The position numbers and the translations under genes are program-made. 64,000 bases of DNA from an uncultured Gammaproteobacteria bacterium (lineage in GTDB: Bacteria > Pseudomonadota > Gammaproteobacteria > Arenicellales > JAANXG01): the NCBI GenBank assembly GCA_947258785.1, contig CAMYJT010000018.1:47092-111091 (forward strand), in the 5' to 3' direction. Of this stretch, positions 55,137 to 63,258 are shown piece by piece; position 1 is the stretch's first letter; each line of letters begins with the position of its first letter. Below the pieces are notes generated by a model that saw only the letters and a program-made list of their open reading frames with translations, made no database searches and was not told the DNA's origin.

Positions 55137-55615
55137 AGCTGCTCCAGGATCCACTCCGCGCTGCTGACTTTGAACTCACCCGGGGCCTCGATGTTCAAGG
55201 CCGTCACCACGCCGTCGTCCACGATCATCGAATAGCGTTGTGAGCGTATGCCCATCCCGCGGTCGCGGCGGTCTTCGGCCAGGCCCACCGCTTGGGAGAA
55301 ATCGGCGTTACCGTCGGCCACCATCAAGATGTGGTCCACCGCATTCTGCGCCGTGCCCCAAGCGTCCATGACGAAGGCATCGTTGACCGACAAGCAGACA
55401 ATGGCATCGATGCCTTTGCCAAGGATGGCGTCCGCATGCACCACGAAACCGGGCAGGTGGCTGGCGCTGCAGGTCGGCGTAAAAGCGCCGGGCAGGGCGA
55501 ACAACACTACCCGTCGGCCTGCGAATAATTCGTCGGTGGTCACGGCTTGGGGACCCTGATCCCCCATCGTGTGCAGGGTGATTGATGGGATTGTGTCGCC
55601 GATCTTTATTGGCAC
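55133..55615 (-). CDS. Peroxiredoxin, Prx5 (redoxin) type
   Basis: Thiol peroxidase, 160 residues from GTG 55615 with ggaggac upstream. Peroxidatic Cys in FALPGAFTPTCSASHLPGFV near residue 49, then CLSVNDAFVMDAWG near 74 and RSQRYSMIVDDGVVTALNIE near 126, all of the Prx5/AhpC-TSA redoxin group using glutathione or glutaredoxin. No second conserved Cys near the end. Converges on azlD. Its last codon and stop are supplied by the solo MITE end. Confidence 0.9.
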   Translation of the reverse strand: MPIKIGDTIPSITLHTMGDQGPQAVTTDELFAGRRVVLFALPGAFTPTCSASHLPGFVVHADAILGKGIDAIVCLSVNDAFVMDAWGTAQNAVDHILMVADGNADFSQAVGLAEDRRDRGMGIRSQRYSMIVDDGVVTALNIEAPGEFKVSSAEWILEQL

Positions 55616-55743
55616 GATGAGTCCTCCACTTAAGTGTCGGCCACAGACTACGGACACGCGTGCGGGTTTGCAAGGCGACTGGTGCCGGTAGCGTGCGAAT
55701 CGTGCTATGTTGACGGCTGCCGAGAGCCACGAGTGAGGTGAAC

Positions 55744-57237
55744 ATGTCGCACAGCGACAAACCGCTTGACCCGCCATCACTGGCCGAGCGCGACGCCTTG
55801 GCCAGAGAGTTTCAACGTTGGTTGCCGGCCGAGGCGGTTCTGCATCAACCGGAACAGCTGCGGCCGTACGAGTGCGACGGCTTGAGCGCCTACCGTCGGC
55901 TGCCGCTGGTGGTGGTGTTGCCGGACACCGTCGAGCAGGTGCAGCAGGTCATGCGCTACTGCGCGGCGCAGGGTATCCCGGTGGTCGCCCGCGGCGCCGG
56001 CACCGGTCTGTCCGGCGGCGCATTGCCGTTGTCGAACGGGGTGTTGTTGAGCCTGACTAAATTCACCCGCGTCCTGGACATCGATCCGGTAAATCGCACC
56101 GCCCGGGTGCAGCCCGGGGTCCGCAATCTGGCCATTTCCGAGGCCGTCGCCGCTCTCGATCTGTATTACGCCCCGGACCCGTCGTCGCAGATCGCCTGCA
56201 CTATCGGCGGCAATGTGGCCGAAAACGCCGGTGGCCTGCACTGCCTGAAGTACGGCCTCACCGTGCACAATATTATTCGACTGCAGGTGGTGACGGTGGA
56301 CGGTGAGCTCGTCACCATCGGCGCCGACAGCCTGGACTCCCCCGGCTACGACCTGCTCGCCTTGATGACCGGGTCCGAGGGCATGCTCGGGATCATCGTC
56401 GAGGTGACCGTGAAACTGTTGGCCAAGCCGGAGTCGGCCAAATTGATCATGGCCTCGTTTGACCATGTGGAGAAAGCGGGTGACGCGGTGGGCGCCATCA
56501 TTGCCTCCGGCATTGTCCCCGGCGGCCTGGAGATGATGGACAACCCGGCCACCCGGGCGACCGAAGATTTCGTGCACGCGGGCTACGACACGGACGCGGC
56601 GGCGATCCTGTTTTGTGAGTTGGACGGCGTCCCGGAGGAGATCGACGACGATCTCGAACGGGTCAAACAGGTGCTCGACCAGAACGGCTGCACCAGGATC
56701 CGGATCGCCCGCGACGAATCGGAGCGCCAACTGTTCTGGTCGGGCCGCAAGTCCGCGTTTCCGGCTGTGGGCAGGATCTCTCCGGACTACTACTGCATCG
56801 ACGGCACCATTCCGCGCAAGCAAATCGGTTTCGTATTGACCCGCATCGCCCAATTGAGCGAGGAATACGGCCTGCGCGTGGCCAATGTGTTTCACGCCGG
56901 GGACGGAAACCTGCATCCGTTGATCCTGTACGACGGTAACCAGCCCGGGGAGTTCGAGCGCACCGAGGAACTGGGGGCGCGGATTCTGGAGGCGTGCATC
57001 GAAGTCGGCGGCACAATCACCGGTGAGCACGGCGTCGGGGTGGAGAAGATCGACCAGATGTGTGTGCAGTTTGCTCCAGCGGAGCTGCGCCAGTTTCACG
57101 CCCTGAAGGAGGCCTTCGATCCGCATCGCTTGCTCAATCCGGGCAAGGCCGTGCCCACCCTGGCCCGCTGCGCGGAATTCAGAGCGATGCACGTGCATGG
57201 GGGCGAACTGAAGTTCCCGGAGCTCGAGCGGTTTTGA
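55744..57237 (+). CDS. glcD: Glycolate oxidase FAD subunit GlcD
   Basis: Oxidises glycolate to glyoxylate and passes electrons through GlcE/GlcF to quinone. 497 residues. FAD-binding type 4 motif VVARGAGTGLSGGALPLSNG near residue 83 and GGNVAENAGGLHCLKYGLTV near 155; the C-terminal HAGDGNLHPLIL near 385 and TGEHGVGVEKIDQMC near 428. ATG 55744 follows a gaggtgaac site. It forms a glcDEF unit with the two following genes and clears 2-phosphoglycolate-derived glycolate that RuBisCO oxygenation would produce. Confidence 0.93.
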   Translation: MSHSDKPLDPPSLAERDALAREFQRWLPAEAVLHQPEQLRPYECDGLSAYRRLPLVVVLPDTVEQVQQVMRYCAAQGIPVVARGAGTGLSGGALPLSNGVLLSLTKFTRVLDIDPVNRTARVQPGVRNLAISEAVAALDLYYAPDPSSQIACTIGGNVAENAGGLHCLKYGLTVHNIIRLQVVTVDGELVTIGADSLDSPGYDLLALMTGSEGMLGIIVEVTVKLLAKPESAKLIMASFDHVEKAGDAVGAIIASGIVPGGLEMMDNPATRATEDFVHAGYDTDAAAILFCELDGVPEEIDDDLERVKQVLDQNGCTRIRIARDESERQLFWSGRKSAFPAVGRISPDYYCIDGTIPRKQIGFVLTRIAQLSEEYGLRVANVFHAGDGNLHPLILYDGNQPGEFERTEELGARILEACIEVGGTITGEHGVGVEKIDQMCVQFAPAELRQFHALKEAFDPHRLLNPGKAVPTLARCAEFRAMHVHGGELKFPELERF

Positions 57238-57268
57238 CCCGGGGACGGCGGCAATCGGGCGCGATGCG

Positions 57269-58348
57269 GTGAATGCCCCGGCAGACAACGGATCCCGAGA
57301 CATGGCGGTAGAGCTCTGCGAGGCCGTCGTGCAGGCCGCCGCGGACGGCACCGCCGTGCAGATACAGGGCGGCAACAGCAAGGCCTTTTACGGCCGGGAG
57401 ACCGCTGGAAGGGTTCTCGCGGTGAGCGGTCACAGCGGCGTCGTCGACTACGAACCGTCCGAACTGGTGGTGACCGTGCGTACCGGGACCGCCGTGTCCG
57501 CGCTCGAAGCGGCGCTGGCCCGGGAGGGTCAGATGTTGGCGTTCGAGCCCCCCCGTTTCGGTGACGCCGCGACCGTCGGCGGCGTGGTGGCCAGCGGCCT
57601 GTCCGGTCCGCGTCGCCCCTATTGCGGCGCGGTGCGTGATTTCGTGCTCGGTGCGCGGATCATCAACGGCCGCGGGGAGCACCTGCGCTTCGGCGGCCAG
57701 GTGATGAAAAACGTTGCCGGTTACGACGTGTCCCGTTTGATGGTCGGGGCCCTGGGCACGCTGGGCGTTATCACCGAGGTCTCGTTCAAGGTGCTGCCGG
57801 TTCCGGTTCGCGATGCAACCCTGCGCATGGCCCTGCCGGCCGATCTCGCGATCCAGCGCATGAACGAATGGGCGGCCCGGCCGCTGCCGATCTCCGGCAC
57901 CTGCCACACCAACGGTGAGCTGTACGTCCGCCTGTCGGGCTCCGAGAGCGGCGTGGCCGCGGCCGTGAACCGACTGGGCGGCGACGCCGTGGACGACGCC
58001 GCGTTCTGGGAGTCGCTGCGCGAACAGCGGCTCGATTTCTTCACTGCCCAGACCCCGCTGTGGCGGGTCTCGGTGCCGCCCGCGGTTCCGCCCCTGGCCA
58101 TCGAGGGCGAGTGGCTGACGGAGTGGGGCGGCGCCCAACGCTGGTTGAAATCCCCGCTGGCGGTCGAGACGATACGCGAACAGGTGGCCGCCGCCGGAGG
58201 CCACGCGATCTTGTTCCGCGGCGGCGACCGGTCGGGACCGGTATTCCATCCGCTTCCACAACCGTTGCTCGCATTGCATCAACGGCTCAAGAACGCCTTC
58301 GACCCCGGGCGGTTGTTCAATCCCGGCCGCCTGTACGAGGGCGTGTAG
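57269..58348 (+). CDS. glcE: Glycolate oxidase FAD-binding subunit GlcE
   Basis: 359 residues from GTG 57269; an ATG at 57302 would drop eleven. Short FAD-binding type 4 domain: VQIQGGNSKAFYGRET near residue 29, FGDAATVGGVVASGLSGPRR near 98, and GGQVMKNVAGYDVSRLMVGA near 142. C-terminal FDPGRLFNPGRLYEGV is typical of GlcE. Between glcD and glcF in the same direction. Confidence 0.92.
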   Translation: MNAPADNGSRDMAVELCEAVVQAAADGTAVQIQGGNSKAFYGRETAGRVLAVSGHSGVVDYEPSELVVTVRTGTAVSALEAALAREGQMLAFEPPRFGDAATVGGVVASGLSGPRRPYCGAVRDFVLGARIINGRGEHLRFGGQVMKNVAGYDVSRLMVGALGTLGVITEVSFKVLPVPVRDATLRMALPADLAIQRMNEWAARPLPISGTCHTNGELYVRLSGSESGVAAAVNRLGGDAVDDAAFWESLREQRLDFFTAQTPLWRVSVPPAVPPLAIEGEWLTEWGGAQRWLKSPLAVETIREQVAAAGGHAILFRGGDRSGPVFHPLPQPLLALHQRLKNAFDPGRLFNPGRLYEGV

Positions 58349-58383
58349 ACCGGCCGCAGATGGACATCCCGGCACCGTAATCC

Positions 58384-59586
58384 ATGCAAACCGCACTGGC
58401 CGATTTCATCAAGGACACCGAGCACGGGCGCGAGGCCGAGGCCATCTTGCGCACCTGCGTGCACTGCGGATTCTGTACGGCCACCTGCCCGACCTATCAG
58501 TTACTGGGCGACGAGCTGGACGGACCCCGCGGGCGCATCTATCTCATGAAGCAGTTGCTGGAGGGACAGGCCGCGACGGCGACGACGCAGCGCCATCTGG
58601 ACCGTTGCCTCACCTGCCGGAGCTGCGAGACCACGTGCCCGTCCGGGGTCCAGTACGGCCGGCTGCTGGACATCGGCCGCGAGCTGGTGGAGGAACGCGT
58701 CGCCCGGCCGCTCAGCGAGCGGGTCGTGCGGCGGGCGCTGCGCTTCGTGATCCCGCACCGGGCCCGCTTCGGACCGCTGTTGAAGCTCGGTCAGTGGGTC
58801 AGACCGGTAATGCCGGCATCCTTGAAGCGCATGGTCCCGGCGCCGGCGCCGGAACGGGGTTGGCCGCAGAACGACCACCCCCGCGCCATGCTGGTGCTCC
58901 AGGGCTGCGTCCAGCCGGCGATCGCTCCGGATATCAATGCCGCCGCCGCCCGGGTGTTGGATCGCCTGGGCATCCGTCTGGTCGCCGCGGACGACGGCTG
59001 TTGCGGGGCGATGAGCCACCACGTCACCGCCACGGCGGAGGCGTTGGGATTCATGCGCCACAACATCGATGCCTGGTGGCCGCACATTGAAAACGGCGCC
59101 GAAGCCATCGTTATGACCGCCAGCGGTTGCGGCAGCACGGTGAAGGAATACGGTTATTACCTTCGCCACGACCAGGCTTATGCCGACAAGGCGGCCCGGG
59201 TGTCGGCGTTGACCAGAGACTTGAGCGAAGTGCTGAGAGATGAACCGGTGGAAAAACTCGCGGTCGCCGCCGGCCAACGCGTGGCGTTTCATTCCCCCTG
59301 CAGCCTGCAGCACGGACAGGGCGTGAAGGGCGTCGTCGAGGCGATCCTGGATCGGGCCGGATTTGCACTGATCCCGGTCCCCGATGCCCACCTGTGCTGC
59401 GGTTCGGCGGGAACCTACTCGATATTGCAAAGGGACATCGGGGCGCGATTGCAACGAAACAAGCTGCAGGCGCTGCAGTCCGGACGCCCGGATGTCGTGG
59501 CCACGGCCAACATCGGCTGCCTTGCGCACCTGCAGGGCGACGCCATGGTGCCGGTCAAGCACTGGGTCGAGCTGCTCGCCGAGTGA
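58384..59586 (+). CDS. glcF: Glycolate oxidase iron-sulfur subunit GlcF
   Basis: 400 residues. Two 4Fe-4S clusters at the N-terminus (CVHCGFCTATCPTYQLLGDE near residue 22, CLTCRSCETTCPSGVQYGRL near 72), and two CCG domains with DDGCCGAMSHH near 200 and LCCGSAGTYSILQ near 337. Shuttles electrons from GlcDE to quinone. Closes the operon. Confidence 0.93.
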   Translation: MQTALADFIKDTEHGREAEAILRTCVHCGFCTATCPTYQLLGDELDGPRGRIYLMKQLLEGQAATATTQRHLDRCLTCRSCETTCPSGVQYGRLLDIGRELVEERVARPLSERVVRRALRFVIPHRARFGPLLKLGQWVRPVMPASLKRMVPAPAPERGWPQNDHPRAMLVLQGCVQPAIAPDINAAAARVLDRLGIRLVAADDGCCGAMSHHVTATAEALGFMRHNIDAWWPHIENGAEAIVMTASGCGSTVKEYGYYLRHDQAYADKAARVSALTRDLSEVLRDEPVEKLAVAAGQRVAFHSPCSLQHGQGVKGVVEAILDRAGFALIPVPDAHLCCGSAGTYSILQRDIGARLQRNKLQALQSGRPDVVATANIGCLAHLQGDAMVPVKHWVELLAE

Positions 59587-59669
59587 ACCACGGATCGGGT
59601 TGGGGCGCGCGGAGACCTAAAGTTTCTCAACCGGGATCAACCTGCCCGACGCGGTGAGGTCATGAGTTC

Positions 59670-61019
59670 ATGTCACTGATCGGCAAGTTGCAACAGCGGC
59701 AGCGGGACGGGCAGCCGATCCGCATCGGGCTGATCGGCGCCGGTAAGTTCGGATCGATGTTTCTGGCCCAGGCCAGGACCACGCCGGGCCTGCACGTGGT
59801 CGCCATCGCCGACCTCGACCCCGAGCGGGTGCGCGAAAATCTGGCCCGGATCGGTTGGCCGGAGCCGGCCTTCAGCGCGCCGTCCATCGGACAGGCCCTG
59901 GCCGGCGACCGCAGCTGCGTGACCGCAGACACCGATGCCCTGTTCGCGGCCGAGGCGATCGATGTCATCGTCGAGTGCACCGGACACGTGATTTCCGCGG
60001 TCGACCACGTGTTGAAGGCGTTCGCTGCCGGCCAGCATGTGGTGATGGTGACCGTTGAGGCCGATGCCGTCGTGGGCCCGGCGTTGGCGGCCCGCGCGGC
60101 CGACGCCGGCGTCGTGTACACGCTGGCCTACGGAGATCAACCCGCCCTGATCTGCGAGTTGGTGGATTGGGCCCGCACCGCCGGATTCCGTGTGGTCTGC
60201 GCCGGCAAAGGGACCAAGTACCTGCCCGCGTACCACGCTTCGACCCCGGACACGGTGTGGTCCCACTACGGTTTCACCGAGCAGCAAGTGGCCAGCGGCG
60301 ACTACAACGCCCAGATGTTCAATTCCTTTCTCGACGGCACCAAATCGGCGCTGGAGATGGCGGCGGTGGCCAACGCCACCGGACTCGTGCCGCAGTCCGA
60401 CGGCCTGCGGTTTCCACCGAGCCCGGCGGACGAGCTGGCGCAGGTCTGCCGTCCGCAGGCCGATGGCGGTGTGCTGGAGCGGCCGGGCACGGTGGAGGTG
60501 GTGTCCAGCCTGCATCGGGATGGCCGGGCCGTAGCGCGGGATCTGCGCTGGGGCGTGTATGTCACCTTCATCACCGACAACGAATACGTTCAGCGCTGTT
60601 TCCAGGAATACGGGGTGGTCACCGACGACAGCGGTCGCTATGCCGCGTTGTACCGGCCGACGCACTACATCGGCCTGGAGCTCGGTCTGTCCGTGGCGCA
60701 GGCCTGTCTGCGCGGCGAGCCCACCGGGGTCGCGGATCAATTCGTGGCCGACGTGGTATCGGTGGCCAAAGACGGTCTTGCTGCGGGTGAGCGGTTGGAC
60801 GGCGAGGGCGGCTACACGGTGTACGGTAAACTGCTGCCGGCGGCGCTCAGTGTGCCGAGGCGGTTGCTGCCCCTGGGCTTGAGCGCCGGTCTGCAGCTGC
60901 GCCGACCGGTGGCGGGCGGTGAACCGGTAAGCTGGGCGGACGTCGAGGCCCCGCCACCGTCGAGCGCGCTGGCGCTGCGCCGCGAGATGGAACGTACACC
61001 GGGGCCGTCTCCGCTATAA
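59670..61019 (+). CDS. SAF-domain oxidoreductase (homoserine-dehydrogenase-like)
   Basis: 449 residues. N-terminal Rossmann domain RIGLIGAGKFGSMFLAQART near residue 18, then ECTGHVISAVDHVLKAFAAG near 101, AKGTKYLP-like GKGTKYLPAYHASTPDTVW near 182, and a C-terminal SAF-like half (LPAALSVPRRLLPLGLSAGL near 388). This is the COG4091-type predicted homoserine dehydrogenase family, whose members act on various sugar acids and aldehydes. It follows glcDEF by 84 nt, so it may process a glycolate-related metabolite. Substrate unknown. Confidence 0.78.
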   Translation: MSLIGKLQQRQRDGQPIRIGLIGAGKFGSMFLAQARTTPGLHVVAIADLDPERVRENLARIGWPEPAFSAPSIGQALAGDRSCVTADTDALFAAEAIDVIVECTGHVISAVDHVLKAFAAGQHVVMVTVEADAVVGPALAARAADAGVVYTLAYGDQPALICELVDWARTAGFRVVCAGKGTKYLPAYHASTPDTVWSHYGFTEQQVASGDYNAQMFNSFLDGTKSALEMAAVANATGLVPQSDGLRFPPSPADELAQVCRPQADGGVLERPGTVEVVSSLHRDGRAVARDLRWGVYVTFITDNEYVQRCFQEYGVVTDDSGRYAALYRPTHYIGLELGLSVAQACLRGEPTGVADQFVADVVSVAKDGLAAGERLDGEGGYTVYGKLLPAALSVPRRLLPLGLSAGLQLRRPVAGGEPVSWADVEAPPPSSALALRREMERTPGPSPL

Positions 61020-61051
61020 TCGTCTGCTCGAACCGCTCATCCGTCACGTCG

Positions 61052-61369
61052 ATGCCCGACCCGCCGTATTACCAGCGCCACGTCTTTTTCTGCGTCAATC
61101 GGCGCGACAACGGTGAGGCGTGCTGTGCCGACCACGATTCTCCGGCGGTCCGCGACTACGCCAAGGCCAGGATGAAGGAGCTGGAACGGCACGGTCCGGG
61201 CCGCGTGCGCATAAACCAGGCCGGCTGCCTGGACCGCTGTGCGCTGGGGCCGGTCCTGGTCGTCTACCCGGAGGGCGTCTGGTACAGTTACGTGGACGAA
61301 CACGACATCGACGAGATCATCGAGGAACACCTCATCAACGGACGGATTGTCGAACGACTGCGCATTTAA
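61052..61369 (+). CDS. Thioredoxin-like [2Fe-2S] ferredoxin
   Basis: 105 residues. HVFFCVNRRDNGEACCADHD near residue 10 and INQAGCLDRCALGPVLVVYP near 54 supply four Cys (C-x(10)-C near the N-terminus, C-x3-C later) for a [2Fe-2S] cluster in a thioredoxin-like fold. Similar small ferredoxins accompany many redox operons. Cytoplasmic. Last gene of the glc side; the following 516 nt lack a gene. Confidence 0.85.
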   Translation: MPDPPYYQRHVFFCVNRRDNGEACCADHDSPAVRDYAKARMKELERHGPGRVRINQAGCLDRCALGPVLVVYPEGVWYSYVDEHDIDEIIEEHLINGRIVERLRI

Positions 61370-61626
61370 CCCGCGGTTGGCGCCGGAGCATCGCGCCCGG
61401 TTCCGGATCGGAGCTTCGGTCGAGCGGCACCGTGCCGCGTTCCCGAGTGGCGTGGTATAAAATAGGGGCGAAGGGGACCCCGCCGGCCCGCGGCTGGCCG
61501 GCCCCCGGCTCGGCTGACCGGTTGACCCGGACCGTGTCCGTGGTGGCACAGGTGTTGTGCCGGCTGGTCTACACCGGCGCAGGTGCAATTGGCGATTTTT
61601 CGTCTATACTGAATACCAGGCGCAAG

Positions 61627-61655
61627 TTGACAAAGAAATTTTTATATTAGATAAT
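61627..61655 (+). promoter_or_regulatory. Strong sigma-70-type promoter of the small RNA
   Basis: TTGACA (61627-61632), 17-nt spacer, GATAAT (61650-61655) in an AT-rich island inside GC-rich DNA. This is a near-perfect consensus promoter with no gene directly downstream except the hairpin transcript. Confidence 0.6.
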
Positions 61656-61661
61656 TATTAT

Positions 61662-61794
61662 ATCCTGAAGTTATAACCGGCTTCAGGGCGGAAGAATGAC
61701 CGGCATTGGCAGGGAAGCGGGTGCCGGAAGACAGGCTCCTCCATCCTCCTTTGGTGGTTTGGGCGTGGCTCCCTCTAAGCCACGCCTTTTTTTT
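61662..61794 (+). ncRNA. Candidate small RNA (about 133 nt) upstream of rplM
   Basis: The predicted transcript folds into hairpin 1 (CCTGAAG 61664-61670 with CTTCAGG 61681-61687), hairpin 2 (CCGGCA 61700-61705 with TGCCGG 61722-61727) and a final terminator. Three GGA triplets (gcGGAag, agGGAag, ccGGAag) and the pyrimidine stretch CTCCTCCATCCTCC (61736-61749), which can pair with Shine-Dalgarno sequences, lie between. No long ORF is plausible. It does not match SRP, 6S, tmRNA or RNase P RNA as I know them. Expression and target are inference. Confidence 0.5.
61762..61794 (+). terminator. Strong intrinsic terminator before rplM
   Basis: Perfect 9-bp stem GGCGTGGCT/AGCCACGCC, 7-nt loop, followed by eight T. 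It ends the small RNA, and rplM has its own promoter behind it. Confidence 0.85.
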
Positions 61795-61824
61795 GTCCGC
61801 AGGGCCGGCACAAGCCCTCCGTGC

Positions 61825-61853
61825 TTTACACTTCCGGTCGGCTTTTGTAGTAT
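61825..61853 (+). promoter_or_regulatory. Promoter of rplM-rpsI
   Basis: TTTACA (61825-61830), 17-nt spacer, TAGTAT (61848-61853), 33 nt before the rplM ATG. Fits sigma-70 well and supports an independent ribosomal-protein transcript with a short leader of about 25 nt. Confidence 0.5.
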
Positions 61854-61885
61854 CCGTCGCCCGAACCGGCCGGGCCCGCGCAACG

Positions 61886-62314
61886 ATGCAGACTTATTCG
61901 ACAAAACCCAAGGACATCCACCGCGAGTGGTTTGTCGTCGACGCCGCGGACAAGGTCTTGGGCCGGCTGGCGACGGAGATCGCGTCGAGATTGCGGGGCA
62001 AGCACAAGCCGCAGTATGTCACCCACCTCGACACGGGGGACCACATCGTGGTCATCAACGCCGAAAAGGTCCATGTCACCGGCAACAAGGAGACCGGCAA
62101 GGTCTATCATCGCCACACCGGCTACCCCGGCGGCATCAAGTCCGAGACGCTGGACAAGCTGCGGGCCAGGCGTCCGGAGCGGATCATCGAGAATGCGGTG
62201 AAGGGCATGTTGCCGAAAAATCCCCTGGGCCGGGCCATGTTTTCAAAACTGCATGTGTATGCCGGACCCGAGCACAAACACGGCGCTCAACAGCCGAAGC
62301 CGTTGACGTTATAA
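61886..62314 (+). CDS. rplM: Ribosomal protein L13
   Basis: 142 residues, exactly the usual bacterial length. ATG 61886 gives [20 protein letters not shown]; longer in-frame readings cross the terminator and are rejected. The motifs [18 protein letters not shown] near residue 50 and [18 protein letters not shown] near 104 are L13. Binds 23S rRNA early in large-subunit assembly. Operon with rpsI. Confidence 0.98.
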   Translation: MQTYSTKPKDIHREWFVVDAADKVLGRLATEIASRLRGKHKPQYVTHLDTGDHIVVINAEKVHVTGNKETGKVYHRHTGYPGGIKSETLDKLRARRPERIIENAVKGMLPKNPLGRAMFSKLHVYAGPEHKHGAQQPKPLTL

Positions 62315-62334
62315 ACAGATCAGAGGGCCATCAC

Positions 62335-62733
62335 GTGGCGAGCACGACGGAAATTTACCAGGCGATCGGCCGACGCAAGTCGTCCACCGCACGCATTCGT
62401 CTGCAGTTGGGGAGCGGACAGATCAGAGTCAACCAACGCCCCTTGGACGAATACTTCGGACGCGAAACGTCCCGTATGATTGTGCGCCAGCCACTGTCCA
62501 CTGTGAACATGGAAAACCGGGTCGACATTGACGTCAACGTGGACGGCGGCGGTAACAGCGGCCAGGCCGGCGCGATTCGCCACGGCATCACCCGGGCTCT
62601 GGTCGTCTTCGACGGGACCATGCGCCCCGCACTGCGCAATGCCGGTTTCCTGACCCGCGACGCCCGCGAGGTCGAACGCAAAAAGGTCGGTCTGCACAAG
62701 GCCCGCAAGCGCCCCCAGTACTCGAAACGCTAA
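62335..62733 (+). CDS. rpsI: Ribosomal protein S9
   Basis: 132 residues from GTG 62335, 20 nt after rpl[21 protein letters not shown] at the N-terminus and [20 protein letters not shown] with the basic tail [12 protein letters not shown] at the end are S9; the C-terminal Arg-rich tail reaches the P-site tRNA. Start choice rests on family length and on an agaggg site. Confidence 0.98.
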   Translation: MASTTEIYQAIGRRKSSTARIRLQLGSGQIRVNQRPLDEYFGRETSRMIVRQPLSTVNMENRVDIDVNVDGGGNSGQAGAIRHGITRALVVFDGTMRPALRNAGFLTRDAREVERKKVGLHKARKRPQYSKR

Positions 62734-62905
62734 CGCTTGACCGTCATCGGCGTGCACCGAACGCGGCTCGTTCCGACCCTCGTTCAGGCATCAGCGTAAA
62801 CCCCGCGCGTTCCGTTCCATCCAGCGCGGCTGCAGGCCGCGAATTTCCGGCCCTTGTCTTGGCGGACTTGAATCTTGTATCGTGCGGCCTGTGCCCGCCT
62901 CCCAC

Positions 62906-62979
62906 TGGGGGATCGTCTAGTGGTAGGACTGCGGACTCTGACTCCGCCAGCGGGGGTTCGAATCCCTCTCCCCCAGCCA
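62906..62979 (+). tRNA. tRNA-Gln (anticodon CTG), CCA encoded
   Basis: 74 nt. Acceptor stem TGGGGGA/TCCCCCA, anticodon stem GCGGA/TCCGC with loop CTCTGAC, giving anticodon CTG for codon CAG, then T-arm GGGTTCGAATCCC and discriminator G with CCA. All four arms close. Looks functional. Confidence 0.95.
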
Positions 62980-63258
62980 ATAAAAACAATAAGTTAAAGT
63001 TATTCTCTGCCGAGAGAACCTTTCTACGGGACACTTTTGGGACATTTTTGAAATGCCTCACTTGTATCAGCATCAATCAAAGGGATTCGCAGTGATCTAG
63101 ACTCCGACCACAATTCTTGTGGTAGATCGCTCGCTCCCCATTATTACTGCTGAAGAACCGGGGCTGATTTGGGCGATGTTGATTATTACGAACGACCCTC
63201 TGGGCAATGGAGTTACAGGCGACGCTAACGGCGAAATACTGCGGTATGATTCGTGTCG
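62980..63258. other. Gene-free edge of a possible integrated island
   Basis: Between the tRNA and the TIR gene no gene is visible. Just after the tRNA the repeat GGGACACTTTTGGGACA (63049-63065 region) resembles arm sites seen next to tRNA integration points, and a perfect 7-bp hairpin ACCACAA/TTGTGGT lies at 63107-63123. No second tRNA end is inside the window, so an attachment pair cannot be shown. Confidence 0.4.

Noticed and set aside
61662..61794. Known structural RNAs (SRP, 6S, tmRNA, RNase P) for the small RNA
   Set aside because: The length and motifs I would expect of each are missing, so I leave it unnamed.
61696..62733. A 345-residue reading that would fuse the small-RNA region, rplM and rpsI
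   Set aside because: It crosses a strong terminator and an out-of-frame rplM. The S9 frame begins at GTG 62335.
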